In this document: piece by piece, positions 1-11,234 of the stretch | Position numbering within the stretch: the first letter of the stretch is position 1 | How the letters are laid out: each line of letters starts with the position of its first letter | Source of the DNA: Tenebrio molitor | Lineage: Eukaryota; Arthropoda; Insecta; Coleoptera; Tenebrionidae | Reading direction: 5' to 3' | DNA length: 64,000 nucleotides | Assembly (NCBI RefSeq): GCF_963966145.1 | Contig: NC_091052.1 | Coordinates: 20,212,001 to 20,276,000, forward strand | The notes under the pieces: generated by a model | Databases searched by the model: none | Seen by the model: the letters and a program-made list of their open reading frames with translations, nothing else | Told to the model about the DNA's origin: nothing | Program-made: the position numbers and the translations under genes

Positions 1-799
1 TTTGCTAGGCTCATTATTACTCGTGAATGACCTTATATTACTGTGTAATTGCATTATTTTTATTTTTTGTAAGTGTACCAATATGGGAGCAAGGTAGTTA
101 GGAATGATCATAAATCAATACCAAAAAATACTTGAAGTGATCACGATCAAGCGCGAACAAACACTACAGAGCACATCTAAATAAGGGGAGTAACAATTTA
201 TATCCTGTCGATATAAATAAAATCTTTGCATGAGCTATAATATAGCATTTAGAATCAGCAGTACCATATTTGTACTTTGTAAAATATTTAGTTTAAAGGA
301 AACGTCTGCATATCATCTGCATAAAATCTTTTAGATTACGCTCTTAATCTCAAAAAGAATACTTGATATAAGCAATTCTTACCAAAGAAAGACTGAATAT
401 ATTATTATGATGATACTTGTTTAAATTCAAATTGCCTGTGCCATCACTTCTAAAGTGAATAAAACAAACTCACAGGAGTATAAACAACCAAAACCTTTTT
501 ATATACTGACAGGACGGACCGTTGCCAGCCATGTTATTGGGTATAATTCGTGCTGCTTTATGTTTGTTTGTCATGTCTGAACGCACCTTAACTCTAAGTT
601 TGATCATAAAGCTTCAATAAGTGAATAATCGGAAAAGATCTGACTGTAGAATGCAAATATCCTCAAGCTGGACCCAACTAGTTTGATGTATTCTTGATTT
701 AAGGTTTTTAACCTTTTTGCAAACTAATATAATTAATTATATAAGACTAATCCATTTTAACAATAGAGTTCATTAATTGAAAACATTGAAAAATTAATA
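1..799. other. Intergenic, nothing recognised
   Basis: AT-rich sequence with no supportable coding region, RNA gene or terminal inverted repeat. Confidence 0.5.
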
Positions 800-1060
800 T
801 ACACAGTGTATCTAAAATGTGTGTTAATTTCAACACGTAACAGAGCTTGTCAAATGAAACGTTTTTTCTATTTAAATTTTTTACGAAAAGTCGTTACAAA
901 CCGATTTAAAATTTGGAATAAATTAGCCATCAAAATGTATATGTACTCGTTTAAAAATCTTGGAAAACTTCCTTTTGCGAATTTTGCGAAATGTTATAGA
1001 GAAATTGCCGAGTTCTTCCACTGGTTAAAATTAACACAGGTATTTCAGATACACCCTGTA
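800..1060. mobile_element. MITE, TA-flanked, ends CAGGGTGTATC
   Basis: The left end (TACACAGTGTATCTAAAATG) and the right end (reverse complement TACAGGGTGTATCTGAAATA) form an imperfect terminal inverted repeat that continues into GTGTTAATTT. TA dinucleotides sit at both edges, as expected for Tc1/mariner-type insertion. The 261 bp element contains no credible gene. Confidence 0.65.
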
Positions 1061-4000
1061 TAGTGTACCTTATTACATTTGCAAAACAGATGTTGGCGTA
1101 ATGTTAAAAATAAGAAACTTGGTATTTGTGAATACTTACTTATTGTTTAATTTTCAGTAAGCCAAGCCATTACACGCAGTGAACATTAGTTTCATATGTA
1201 TAAGTTAGACTTTCCAGCAGTAAAGAGTGAACAAACAGATCTAAAACATTTGTGTTTTATCCGTGAAAAATAAATTTAGCAGAAACACCTTTTTTAATGT
1301 AATTTGTTCCCTAAAAGATTTGTTTGAGGATCTTGTTAAAGCTCTTCAACATGAGGGTCGAAAGAAGTCGAATATGCTCGCGGTTTCGAAATTCTTGCTT
1401 TGTTTTAACTGCAGCGCAAAAAAATTGGTTTAGTGCTTCTTAAGTTGTCTTAAGCTGTTGTATTATAAAAAAATATATATAATTTTCCTGGGTTGATAAA
1501 CGTTGAACTAATAAACCATTATTTTCAACTTGTTTTTAATAAGTTCATTATGAACGAAGTCGCTGCATTCGCTCGTAAATTATCTCTAACTGAAATAATT
1601 TATTGTGACATTTTTATCGTTTTCTTTGGGGAAATACCACTTGGTATATTTATTTGCTAATGTTGTCAGCCGGACATAATTCACTGCAAAATTTATTAAT
1701 TTTCTAAAAATATCGCCAGCTTAGATTATTTCCGCCAAACAAAAAAATTCTCTGTTCTATCAGGTGTTGAAATTCTTCTCCTTGTTATGGGAAACATCAA
1801 CTGAAATATCGGGCTTATCGGGCCTTTATAATATGTAATAAAAATAAAAATGAATTTTATACCGTTTTGTTACCTGTAAGTATATAGGTGAATAATCTTT
1901 TACTGTTTTTGTTTTATAAAATAGCCCCTTTCTAAGACATTAAATGCCAATAAAATTACAAATTTTGCAAATTAAAAAAATAGCATTGATTTTCTTAAAT
2001 TACCACTTCAGTATTGTATAGGTGTTGGGTTTTGTCATGGGCTATGAGTCATATCTGCGCAAACGACGAATATCGGTCTCAAGTAGCCGCTACAAACCGA
2101 CCGGAAAACATCGTCATTCGTTACGTTAGTGTCGTCTCTCTCTCCTCTATTTGCATGTAAAGTAGTCGACGTTTTCAGTTTTCATTTATAGATTTTTCAC
2201 TGGTTTATCGCTCCGCCTTCGCACCCCATGAGAGAATCCAATACCTCTACTACGAAATTTCGAATTATATTCAAAAACATTCACACCTTAGGAAAAAATT
2301 AAGAGTAGACGAGAAGGAGAGAAATATTTTGGAAACTTTCTATTACAACTAAATTCATATTTAAAGAGATTATCAGATAAGTCACAATTCAATATCTTGT
2401 ATAAAAGGCCAAAATTTAATTTTTCTGATAACTTATAGATTATCTTGTTTCTGCGTAGATGAAAAAAAAAACTATTTGTATTTAAATGTACAATTTAGAT
2501 GTTGTTGACAAAATGAAATGCTGAAAATATGAGATACACGTCAACGATAAAACTGAAAGTCGTTTTCGACATGATGTTCGTTCGAATAATATTCTGATTA
2601 TATTTACCATGGCGAGAGACTTCCACTGAAGCAAACATGTATTTACATAATAAAATTTATTGTCACAACGATGACCAGAAGTACATTTTAACAATCACTA
2701 ATGTTAAAAAACATATTATAGTATGATAATAATTAGCAGTAGTGTGCCAAAACATAAATTACCATTTCGTCGCCGGATTTATGGAAACTTTTTTGACTGA
2801 AATCCAATGTATGATAAAGTAAAGAGAAAACTTCAAACAGAAGCGCTGAGATGCAGCAGTTGAGTTTGCAACTGCTTGTTATTAAATTATCAAGTTCATC
2901 AGCGAGTTGAGTTGCTCAAGTTATGTAAGATGCGAATATAAAATCAGTTTTATTTTTTTTATGTAGGCATGTCTTTGTGACTTGTTGCTTGTTGTCAGAG
3001 ATGAGAAATGTAGGAAACAACCTGATTCACGTATCCCGATCAATTCTCATGGTTTATATTTCCATCGAATACGTAAAATTTTTATTGACATTGTATATAA
3101 GAGCAATTGAAATGTTTCAAATGACTTTAAAATATGGGAGCAAATCACTCTGTACAGTGACCCTAGAAGTATTCCTTCCGTTTATTTGTTAGTGAACATT
3201 TCAAATCCGTTTCAACCCAAAATACCGATCAAAACGAAAACATTAACAAAGAAATACAAAATAGGTACTTGTCAGGTGGCGGTATTTGTATCGGAAATAA
3301 AACTGATCGAGGGTCATCCTTTATCACGTCGTGCGTTTTATTGAATTGCTGATGAACCTAATCAAATTAAACACAATTAACCCGAATCAATGATTATAAT
3401 TATCGGCAGATTACAACCGAGCCCTGCAATATTTAAAATTGCCTTGGATAAACAGAAACCCTCAAAATAAACAGCACGTGTTTGTTCAAATTTTGAAACG
3501 TGCTGTATCTCCGGCTGTTATTGATTCGTTGCGATTTTTGTCTTTGTTGGCCTAGACGTGCAGCCCTGAGAGTCCTCTCAGTGTGGTGGTGTTTCAAGAG
3601 TCACACAATTACGAATAACGAACAAAAAAAAAACCTCGACAGTTTACGTAAACGTGATTTGATTCCATTGTTTTACTTAACGTTAATATCAACTGTACTA
3701 ACACCCTGGAAGCGGGGGTCTTCAAGACAAGTGATATTTTAACTTAATTATGTACACTTTAAATTGATCTAGAGGTAGTTTTTGTCCTTGGTATGCTTGC
3801 GTTTATACCAGTAATGAATTATTGACATTATTTCAATAAGACGGTTTGTTTACGCGACATGAATTAATTCGTTTTAATTTGTGGTATAAGCGTACACATA
3901 TCATTACATTGATGAGTTTGTAAAAATTATTGTCCCAGTGTTTTATTTTTAGGAATTGATTTTAATGATAGTGAGAATGTACCTTTCAAATATAGTTAAA

Positions 4001-4889
4001 GAGAATAAAGAAAATTATTTTACTCGAGATATAACCGGACAACCCCTTTTATTTCAGAAATAAATGACATGTCAAGTCATATCTCCTCTACGTTGGGGTA
4101 AGTAAGTCAGATTGACAAAATTAACTCTGCTCAGCGGAAAAACACACAATTACACAAATTTTACAATCAAAAGTGATAAACCAACGTTATCTTAATGTAA
4201 CAATAAAAATACAGCGAGTAAAACAAAGCTAAACGAAACTGTGCTGCTTGTCAGGTGTAATTTAATTAAAAGATTATGGTGTTAGATGAGGAAGCTTGAC
4301 ATTATCTCAACGTGTGTATGAATAATAAAGTTACACGTGAGCAGTAACTAGATGATTAAAAATTCATATCTTTTATACTGGCGATGGTTAAAACGTTAAA
4401 TTGAGTTATGCATTTTAAAATAAGCGAAATGTTCTCGACGTTTCGCACTTTGTTGAATAAATTATTCAACACTTAAGAATTAATACAGTTGATTTTCTGA
4501 TAGAAACAAATAACATTGTTATCATAATTTTTTGAATGGAGGATATCAAGTATCATATTTCAAAGCTGATGAAACTGGTTATTGCTAATTAGACGCTAGT
4601 TAGTCCACCAACTCCTGTTACAGTATTTTGTAAGTAACGTCTAACTTGATTATGTATCACTCAGCTTGTAGCGAAAACTTCAGCAATGGTCGTTAAGTGG
4701 ATGTGATAAAATCATATACCTCAGTCATTTAAGTCCACTGACTACGCTTTTATTGTTAGTTACTAAACTATCGGTTTTTCTCGAATTCGTTTTTAAACAA
4801 AACTTTAAGTTTGTTTTTATTATACACATTACACAAGTCCTTGTTACAAAAGCAAAGTTGATGGGGAATATCAGATTTATTTTTTCTTA
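1061..4889. other. Intergenic, no gene seen
   Basis: I see no supportable coding region here. The only structure noted is a short hairpin at about 3471-3506, built on CAGCACGTGTTT and its complement. Confidence 0.5.
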
Positions 4890-5114
4890 TACAGGGTCAT
4901 TATAAATGATTGTCTCATCGCAGTAGGCGTTGGTGACGTAGTTGAATGTGCCGCAAGCTTCATAACATGAGTGAGACTAGTATCGCTGATAGGGGGCGCT
5001 ACCGGCGGTCTGTCTACTAGTTTGTCTAACGTTGCGAGTGTAGCGGCACATCCAAAATGTGTGTGGGTTCTCAACGCCAACTACGATGGGACAATCATTT
5101 ATAATGACCCTGTA
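4890..5114. mobile_element. MITE family A, copy 1
   Basis: The ends CAGGGTCATTATAAATGATT and its complement are near-perfect terminal inverted repeats flanked by TA. The interior is about 80 percent identical by eye to the copy at 45501-45734. Short open frames across it are chance readings of a non-coding element. A shortened copy is at 32518-32626 and a one-ended remnant near 57142-57173. Confidence 0.85.
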
Positions 5115-5628
5115 CCTACTCATAATAACCGAGGAACAAAGAATAAATTAAAATTTGTTAAGTACATAGTGCAAACGAAATTCTTCTGTATTTTGCGTGC
5201 ACTAAGTTTTCTAAACGTTTCAGCCTTGTCTAAAATTTTAATTGGAAGACCTGCGTTTGACAAAGTTTCTTTCCCAAACCCAAACTATTGGCGAAGTCTT
5301 ATAAGAGTTTCAGAGAGTTTTTCTTCATTGCAAAGAAATCTAAATGCCGTTCCATATGTAGCGTATGATCAGTATCGACTGTCAGCGAGTACCATCGGTC
5401 CTGATTGTCAGTCCTGGACACATGTGATGAGCAGGGTCAGGTTATCAAAGAGTGTCTTCGCGACAAGCAAGTCTCCGTTACCACCGTTCACCGTTGACTA
5501 ACTAAATGAAGTACACAATGGAAAAGCAGTAATTATGGATCCATCCTTGTGAGAGCAAGGTATCTTCGTCACCTTCGTCACATTATATTCCATTTTGAGA
5601 GAAGCCAAATAGTTATTTGTACATCAAG

Positions 5629-5730
5629 GATGCGAAATCGTACTTTGACGAACCGAGAGAAAATTTGTCGTCAAGGCCGCTTTGCGGCCGAGACAAGACA
5701 ATCTCGAGGTCGTCAAAGGATTTCGTAGCC
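5629..5730. repeat. Hairpin with GC-rich tip
   Basis: GCGAAATC...CTTTGACGA pairs with TCGTCAAAG.GATTTCGT. The tip is GGCCGCTTTGCGGCC. It is structurally like the hairpins at 26072, 30446, 30761, 50725 and 60706. Confidence 0.7.
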
Positions 5731-5984
5731 AAGGTGTACACAACATTTTGTGTGCAACCCGAAAATTTGTAATTATAAAATGAACAAGTAAAATTTCCTT
5801 CACTGTCAATAAAAACAAAGTCGGCCTACATGTCGCCATGTCGCTATGGAAACGACATAAATAAAACCTCAATTTTTATACGACGAGATTTTTCACCCTA
5901 TGTCAAAAGTGTATAATGTTGTCAGCTTTATTTTGGGTGTAAATTGCGGTGTTGTGGTTCTTTGATTCAAAAATAGACTATATG

Positions 5985-6199
5985 TAGCGGTTATTATTAT
6001 AAAATTTGTTTCACAGTCTAGGACTGGTTTACAAATCTATGAGGGGCATGATGACCATCTCAATAGACCGGGACCAATGACTTAACCTGACTTCCGAATT
6101 ACGAGATAGAATACAGCCTTTTCTTTTTAATTTCGCCCTGGGTCGGAATCGAACCCGCGACCCTCGCCTCCCTGAGCGGTAACGGACTCCCTTAGGCTA
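5985..6199 (-). mobile_element. tRNA-derived SINE
   Basis: Read on the minus strand, the head carries a clear pol III B box (GGGTTCGATTCC, near 6130-6150) inside a T-arm-like GGTCGCGGG...CCGACC. An A-box-like TAGCCTAAGGGAG lies upstream. The tRNA-unrelated body follows, and the 3' end is a short ATA/TAA-rich tail near 5985-6000. A TA-flanked MITE abuts the head at 6200, so the true 5' end may have been disrupted. The B box and layout are seen; SINE status is inferred from them. Confidence 0.7.
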
Positions 6200-6414
6200 T
6201 ACAGGGTGTTTTCGAAGTTGAGGCGTTCCTTTTAACATGTTTTATAGTATGCGTTGTTCTAAAGAGTTTTAGACAAAATCACCTTAGTAAAATGTGTACG
6301 ACAATGAAGATACAATAAGTTATTTTTTTTGAAATTTTTGAAACCGGTCAAATTTGCGTTGATTTGTTAGAAATTAGAATTTCGATTGGGCGGTAAAACT
6401 TGAATCACCCTGTA
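6200..6414. mobile_element. MITE, ends TACAGGGTG / CACCCTGTA
   Basis: TACAGGGTG at the left and CACCCTGTA at the right frame a 215 bp non-coding element. The terminal repeat is short, so the internal structure is less certain than for other MITEs here. Confidence 0.5.
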
Positions 6415-6660
6415 TGTATATACCGTTGATTTTTATACAATCTTGTCGCTGTTGATTTCACGTCAAATAAGTACCTATCTTTCAAAAGATGTATCCGGTT
6501 GCAGTATTGCAAACAGCCGAGTAGCGAAATGCTCTTAATTGTATTGCCAACTTAAACAATCCTTTTTGATCACAGGTATTATAATTTAAACGCAGTCATT
6601 TATTAAAAAAAAAAATTCATGACTATACTAAGAATTTTGTGCAGTCAAATGTCATTAATG

Positions 6661-7352
6661 TACGGTTGGTGGACAAAAAAAACTGGGACACTTAAAATTT
6701 CTTACATTTGTATCAAGCTTTTAATTGTCAAGATAAAGTCAAAATAAAACTGGCTTTCACAATCACTGTTGACAGTTATTTTGTCAGCTGTAATGCCGAA
6801 TCTTACTGAATTCCAAAAACACGTAATTAGACAACGCCCGGATGGAGGGTTTACCATACGTGCAAATGCTAACCAGATAAACGTTATAGTATTGCCGTTA
6901 TAACTTTTTATCTGCTCCGCCCACTAAAATTGACCAATCAGAATCAAAGCCAGATTCAATCTGTAGAATTTTTCATCACATTTGCCACGTAAAAAAGTTT
7001 AGGTTAGAATTTTGCTGTCAAGTCCACAATTATTGTTTGAGGTTCTAAAAAATAAAATGCCATTAAGACAATTCGAATGTCAGAAATTTTTACTGTGTAA
7101 ATCAGATCGTCTTAACAACCTATTTGATTGGTAACTAAGAAAATGAAATGGGCGGGGCAGATAAAATGTTCCGTTGTCCTTAGTATAGCAAAAATACTGT
7201 TTTGTGGCATTTTTGTCTTATGTCATCATCATACCATAGTTAACCATGGTAGTTAACCTATTAGCAAGACTGAATTAAAGGGTGCAAATTTGCCGAATTT
7301 GGATTTGAACAGTTGTCATTTTTGTCCCAGTTTTTTTTGTCCACCAACCGTA
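6661..7352 (+). mobile_element. Tc1/mariner deletion derivative keeping the transposase start
   Basis: Perfect 29-30 bp terminal inverted repeats (TACGGTTGGTGGACAAAAAA and complement) are flanked by TA. Inside, an ATG at 6793 opens a reading of about 30 codons starting MPNLTEFQKHVIRQR, which looks like the N-terminal helix-turn-helix of a Tc1-family transposase. The catalytic domain is absent. The element is therefore probably a non-autonomous derivative. A right-end remnant of the same element lies at 48465-48590. Confidence 0.75.
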
Positions 7353-7410
7353 AGTACCATCCATTATCTAGTTGCTCATTTTAAAACACAATAGTATATT
7401 AAGTATAAAG

Positions 7411-7508
7411 AACGGTAATGACAATGTACGGATCGAAGACAATTGTTTGGAGGAGGAGCTTGCGACGACTCCAATATTGTCTGAGATCCGTACATTGTCA
7501 TTAACGTT
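7411..7508. repeat. Inverted repeat / hairpin
   Basis: GTAATGACAATGTACGGATC is repeated in inverted form at 7484-7503, with further pairing of GACAATTG and CAATATTGTC. The loop is about 26 bp and GC-richer than the surroundings. Confidence 0.75.
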
Positions 7509-7714
7509 CGTCATGCTTATGAAATTTTTTGCGCGATTGAATATTTATTACAAAACATTCCTAACTAGAATGCAATGCGATACGACGCCCTTCACATCGT
7601 GTTGCCACAATGTCGATTTTTGTATCGCGTTTCTAAGGCAATCTGCAAACAACTACCGCCATTGCAGTTTTTGTGCGCAAATATCGCCAGTTGTGTTGAA
7701 AAACAAGCAGTAAA

Positions 7715-8603
7715 ATGAGTGATATTAGTGATTCCGAAAACGAAGTGGATATTGTAGAAGAAACTTTGAATGTGGGGTGCGTCACAAATAAAGAATTTTT
7801 GAAACTAACGACCTCAACGTGTAATTAAGAAGACAAGGAAAATGTGTGGTATGAAAATTTTGATAATACTAATGTCGCGGCAAGTTTGCTAATGCTATTT
7901 CATTGCAGCGGCAAGGAATGCCGACCACAAGAGCCGTGTGAGTTTCCAGAAAGTGCTAACATCTTGTCTTCAACTTCTGTCTACATAAATCAAGAATTTT
8001 CGAAACCAGCTAACTCAATATGAAATCAAGAAGACAAGGAAAATTCGGGGTGTGAACATTTTGACAATTCTAATGTCGCGGCAAGTCTGTTACTAAAATT
8101 GTTTCATTGCAGCGGCAAGGTAGGCCGACTACAAGAGCCGTGTGAGTTTCCAAAAAGTGCTGACATCTTGTCTTCAACTTCCATCTACATAAATGAAGAA
8201 TTTTCGAAACCAACGATCTCAGTGTGTAATCAAGAAGACAAGGAAAATGCGGGGTATGAAAATTTTGACAATGCCAATGTCGCGGCAAGTTTGCTAATGC
8301 TATTTCATTGCAGCAACAAGGAAAGCCGACTACAAGAGCCGTGTGAGTTTCCAGAAAGTGCTAACATCTTGTCTTCAACTTCTGTCTACATAAATGAAGA
8401 ATTATTTTCGAAACCAACAACCTCAATGTGTACCTAATCAAGAAGACAAGGAAAATGCGGGGTATGAAAATTTTGACAATGCCAATGTCGCGGCAAGTTT
8501 GTTAATGCTATTTCATTGCAGCGCCAAGGAAAGCCGACTACAAGAGCTTTATGAGTTTCCAGAAAGTGCCCCCACATCTTGTCTTCAACTTCCGTCTACA
8601 TAA
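7715..8603 (+). pseudogene. Decayed coding tandem repeat, about 4 units of 201-208 bp
   Basis: Not a family I recognise. An ATG at 7715 opens an acidic leader (MSDISDSENEVDIVEET) followed by four tandem units. Each unit encodes roughly QEDKEN.GYENFDNANVAAS, then LLMLFHCS.KE.RLQEPCEF, then PESANILSSTSVYINEEFSK. The anchor AAGAAGACAAGG starts at 7827, 8028, 8232 and 8440. In-frame stops end units 1 and 2 (CAA to TAA; TGA before AATCAA). A small insertion before unit 4 shifts frame, so the locus no longer encodes one protein. Protein-level conservation between units suggests the ancestor was coding. The leader and repeats may derive from a host gene or a transposon. Confidence 0.6.
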
Positions 8604-9268
8604 AAATTATTATAATAATCGATTAATTTTGAATAAACTTTACTTACCGTTCTAGAACACCAAAAATTACTTACCATCGAGTTTATCGTTAGCAACGAGT
8701 AAACAGAGCTTACCATCTTGGAAACAGACGTGGTAAACAACCAAATAGAGTACAATCGCGCAAAAACCCTAACAATGAAACCTGTTTGAAAAGCACTACA
8801 TTTTTTCATTTCAATATATTTTTTTGTTTTGTAATTCTAATATTTAAATACGATGCAATCAACAATTACTTATTAAAAAAATAATAGGCTATGACTTTGA
8901 CAATGTCAGATTTTTCGTGTCTTTGCCAACTCAGCTAATAAACGTCAAACAACTGTCACTATGAATCAAATTTTAACGCAAAAATGGTTTTTACTTCATA
9001 ACATAAAAGATTAATCTTACTTTCGTAATGGCGTTTTCAATAACAAAGAGTGGACAGCGCTGTTGCTGGCTGTTCCCAGTTTGGCCACGGACAATGGTTT
9101 GGCCAAGTTTTGGCAAAATTTTCCATATTTAAATTGAAACAGGTTTATGCAACCAAACATACTTCCATACATTCAAGATTATTGGTGGACATACGTCGAA
9201 AGTCTCAACGCCTTCTTTTCTTTGATCGAAATATGTAATTGATGATCGAATGTTATAATAACTATATC

Positions 9269-9453
9269 GAGCGATCAAATTAATTTGTAATCGAGTCATC
9301 CATGAATTTGAATCCGTATGTCTTTTTCGACTGATATGAGTGATATGTCGAGATCTGACCTGTGTTTCAAGCTAGCGTGGAGTTCAAGCAACGACATACG
9401 ATTTCGGATTACGGATTCATGGATAACTCGATTACAAATTAATTTGATCGCTC
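9269..9453. mobile_element. Short foldback/MITE, 185 bp
   Basis: GAGCGATCAAATTAATTTGT at the left is inverted at the right (ACAAATTAATTTGATCGCTC). Pairing continues imperfectly through AATCGAGT.ATCCATGAAT. The central part is only about 100 bp. Confidence 0.75.
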
Positions 9454-9823
9454 TTTATTAATGTTAAAGTTAAAGTTAACTGTAGGTTAAAATGCTTCGT
9501 TACCTTAGTTACCTATTGTTGTAACAATCTTTTCGTATATTTTAATGTGTATTCTGTAGTTAAATTTAACTCAAGTTGGTGCAACCGGCCCTCAGTCAGT
9601 TTATGTTTTGTTTGAATATTTAGTTTATGTCTGTCATTTGTCAGTTTTACAGTGTATTTGTACTTACGTAGTTATTATTATACCTACCTATACCGAACTT
9701 TGTTTAGAAGTTTATCATTAACACTAAATTGATATGATTAACCAAATTTTTGTTGTTATTATCACATATAAATAATGTGTCATGAAGTGTGCATTGCAAC
9801 TATCAGGCGATTCTCGTAAACAA

Positions 9824-10577
9824 AAATATCGCGCGTTCAAATGAAATCCTGGGCTGGGAAGGCGTTAGAAACCGTCAATTGTTGTGATTTTTTAAAGCGT
9901 AGATTAATTGGAGCGCATGTTGACAGCTAACCTAAAATTTAGAGCCAAAAATTTTTTCATTTTTTTTTCTTTGCAATGTTTTACATCAAAAATAGAATAA
10001 CGTAACGATTCCTGTTCTCGAAGCAAATATGTATCTAAGGGTACTTTGCTGAAAACAAATATGTTCAATTATGTCCCGATTAAACATAAACATAAACAAA
10101 TGTCATTCGTGTCAAACGGCGGGAAATTCAAACTTTACACTGTTCTAAACGGTTTAATTTTTCTAAAGCCTACTCAGCCCAGGATTTCGTTTGAACACGC
10201 GATATTTAAGAAATATCGGGCGTTCAAATGAAATCCTGGGCTGAGTAGGCGTTGGAAAAATTAAACCGTTTAGAACAGTGTAAAGTTTGAATTTCCCGCC
10301 GTTTGACATTTGTTTATGTTTAATCGGGACATAATTGAATATGTTTGTTTTGAGTAAAGGGTACCTTTAGACATTTGCTTCGAGAATAGGAATCGTTTAG
10401 TTATTCTATTTTTAATGTAAAACATTACAAAGAAAGAAAAAAAAGAAAAATTTGTTGGCTCTAAATTTTAGGTTAGTTGTCAGCATCCTCAAATTAATCT
10501 ACGCTTTAAAAAAGCACAACAATTGACGGTTTCCAAGGCCTTCCCAGCCCAGGATTTCATTTGAACGCGCGATATTT
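9824..10577. repeat. 754 bp palindrome of two head-to-head MITEs
   Basis: Two units of about 375 bp lie in inverted orientation around a centre near 10209. Each is bounded by TTCAAATGAAATCCTGGGCT or its complement, so the same terminus occurs four times (9838, about 10185, 10223, 10550). The arms match almost base for base over most of their length. Open frames inside are non-coding by-products. It lies about 0.5 kb upstream of the Dark 5' exon. Confidence 0.85.
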
Positions 10578-11067
10578 AAATAACAAATTGGGCGCGTACG
10601 CTACAACCAATCATAATTCATTGAAAAGTTTCTCGCCCACCATTGGCTACTCCTTCGACATTAGACACTATTTGTTGTTTCAATTATATGAAAAATTCTA
10701 ATTGGTCGATTTACCTTCAAGGTCGTCATTGTTAATTAGAAACTACCTATACAACAAAAAGAAAAATAAATTCAAGGCTGCACCATAATTTAAATATCTG
10801 GTAATTTGTTTGTCTGCTATTTGGTCAATGACCGCAATTTGAGGACCGCAGTGAACAGCTGACCACCACCAATACCACCATTACAGGCATGCCAAAGAAA
10901 AGCCCTTATTCTACAGGTCTTGACAGGTATTCATACATGTCGTGTGATGTTGTGCTTTGTGTTTGTTAAAAGTTGTGATTTCTTCAACGAATTTTGGCCA
11001 TTTTATCAATTTTTCACCGAAAAAGGTTGAGAGTAATTTTCTTGTTGAAATAAATAGATTTTCATTT
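10578..11067 (+). other. Region upstream of Dark, no clear element
   Basis: This should contain the Dark promoter and first exon, but I see no decisive core promoter motif. Confidence 0.35.
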
Positions 11068-11234
11068 ATGGTAAGCATCTTTTTTCAACTGATGACCTAA
11101 TCACACAAAAGATTCAAGATCATTACTGAAACGGCCCTCAAAATAACTACTCGGTGATGCTATTTTAGCTGTTCCAATGGCGATTTATACAAATGTGGTG
11201 CAAGAGTTTCGAAAAGAAATCGAAGCTAACCTAA
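11068..11234 (+). promoter_or_regulatory. Dark 5' leader: splice donor and candidate upstream ORF
   Basis: A good donor (GTAAGC) begins at 11071, directly after an ATG at 11068-11070. A matching acceptor (TATTTTAG) ends at 11168. If this 5'-UTR intron is used, the ATG joins CTGTTCCAATGG and opens a 23-codon frame (including stop) that ends at 11234. That frame overlaps the Dark start at 11177 in another frame. Unspliced, the same ATG stops after ten codons. Regulatory meaning is inference. Confidence 0.45.

Noticed and set aside
4971..5501. Plus-strand open frame of 176 codons
   Set aside because: Its first part reads through a MITE (4890-5114) and the rest shows no domain; most likely chance.
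9824..10577. Open frames on both strands in this palindrome
   Set aside because: They arise from the inverted-repeat structure and mirror one another.
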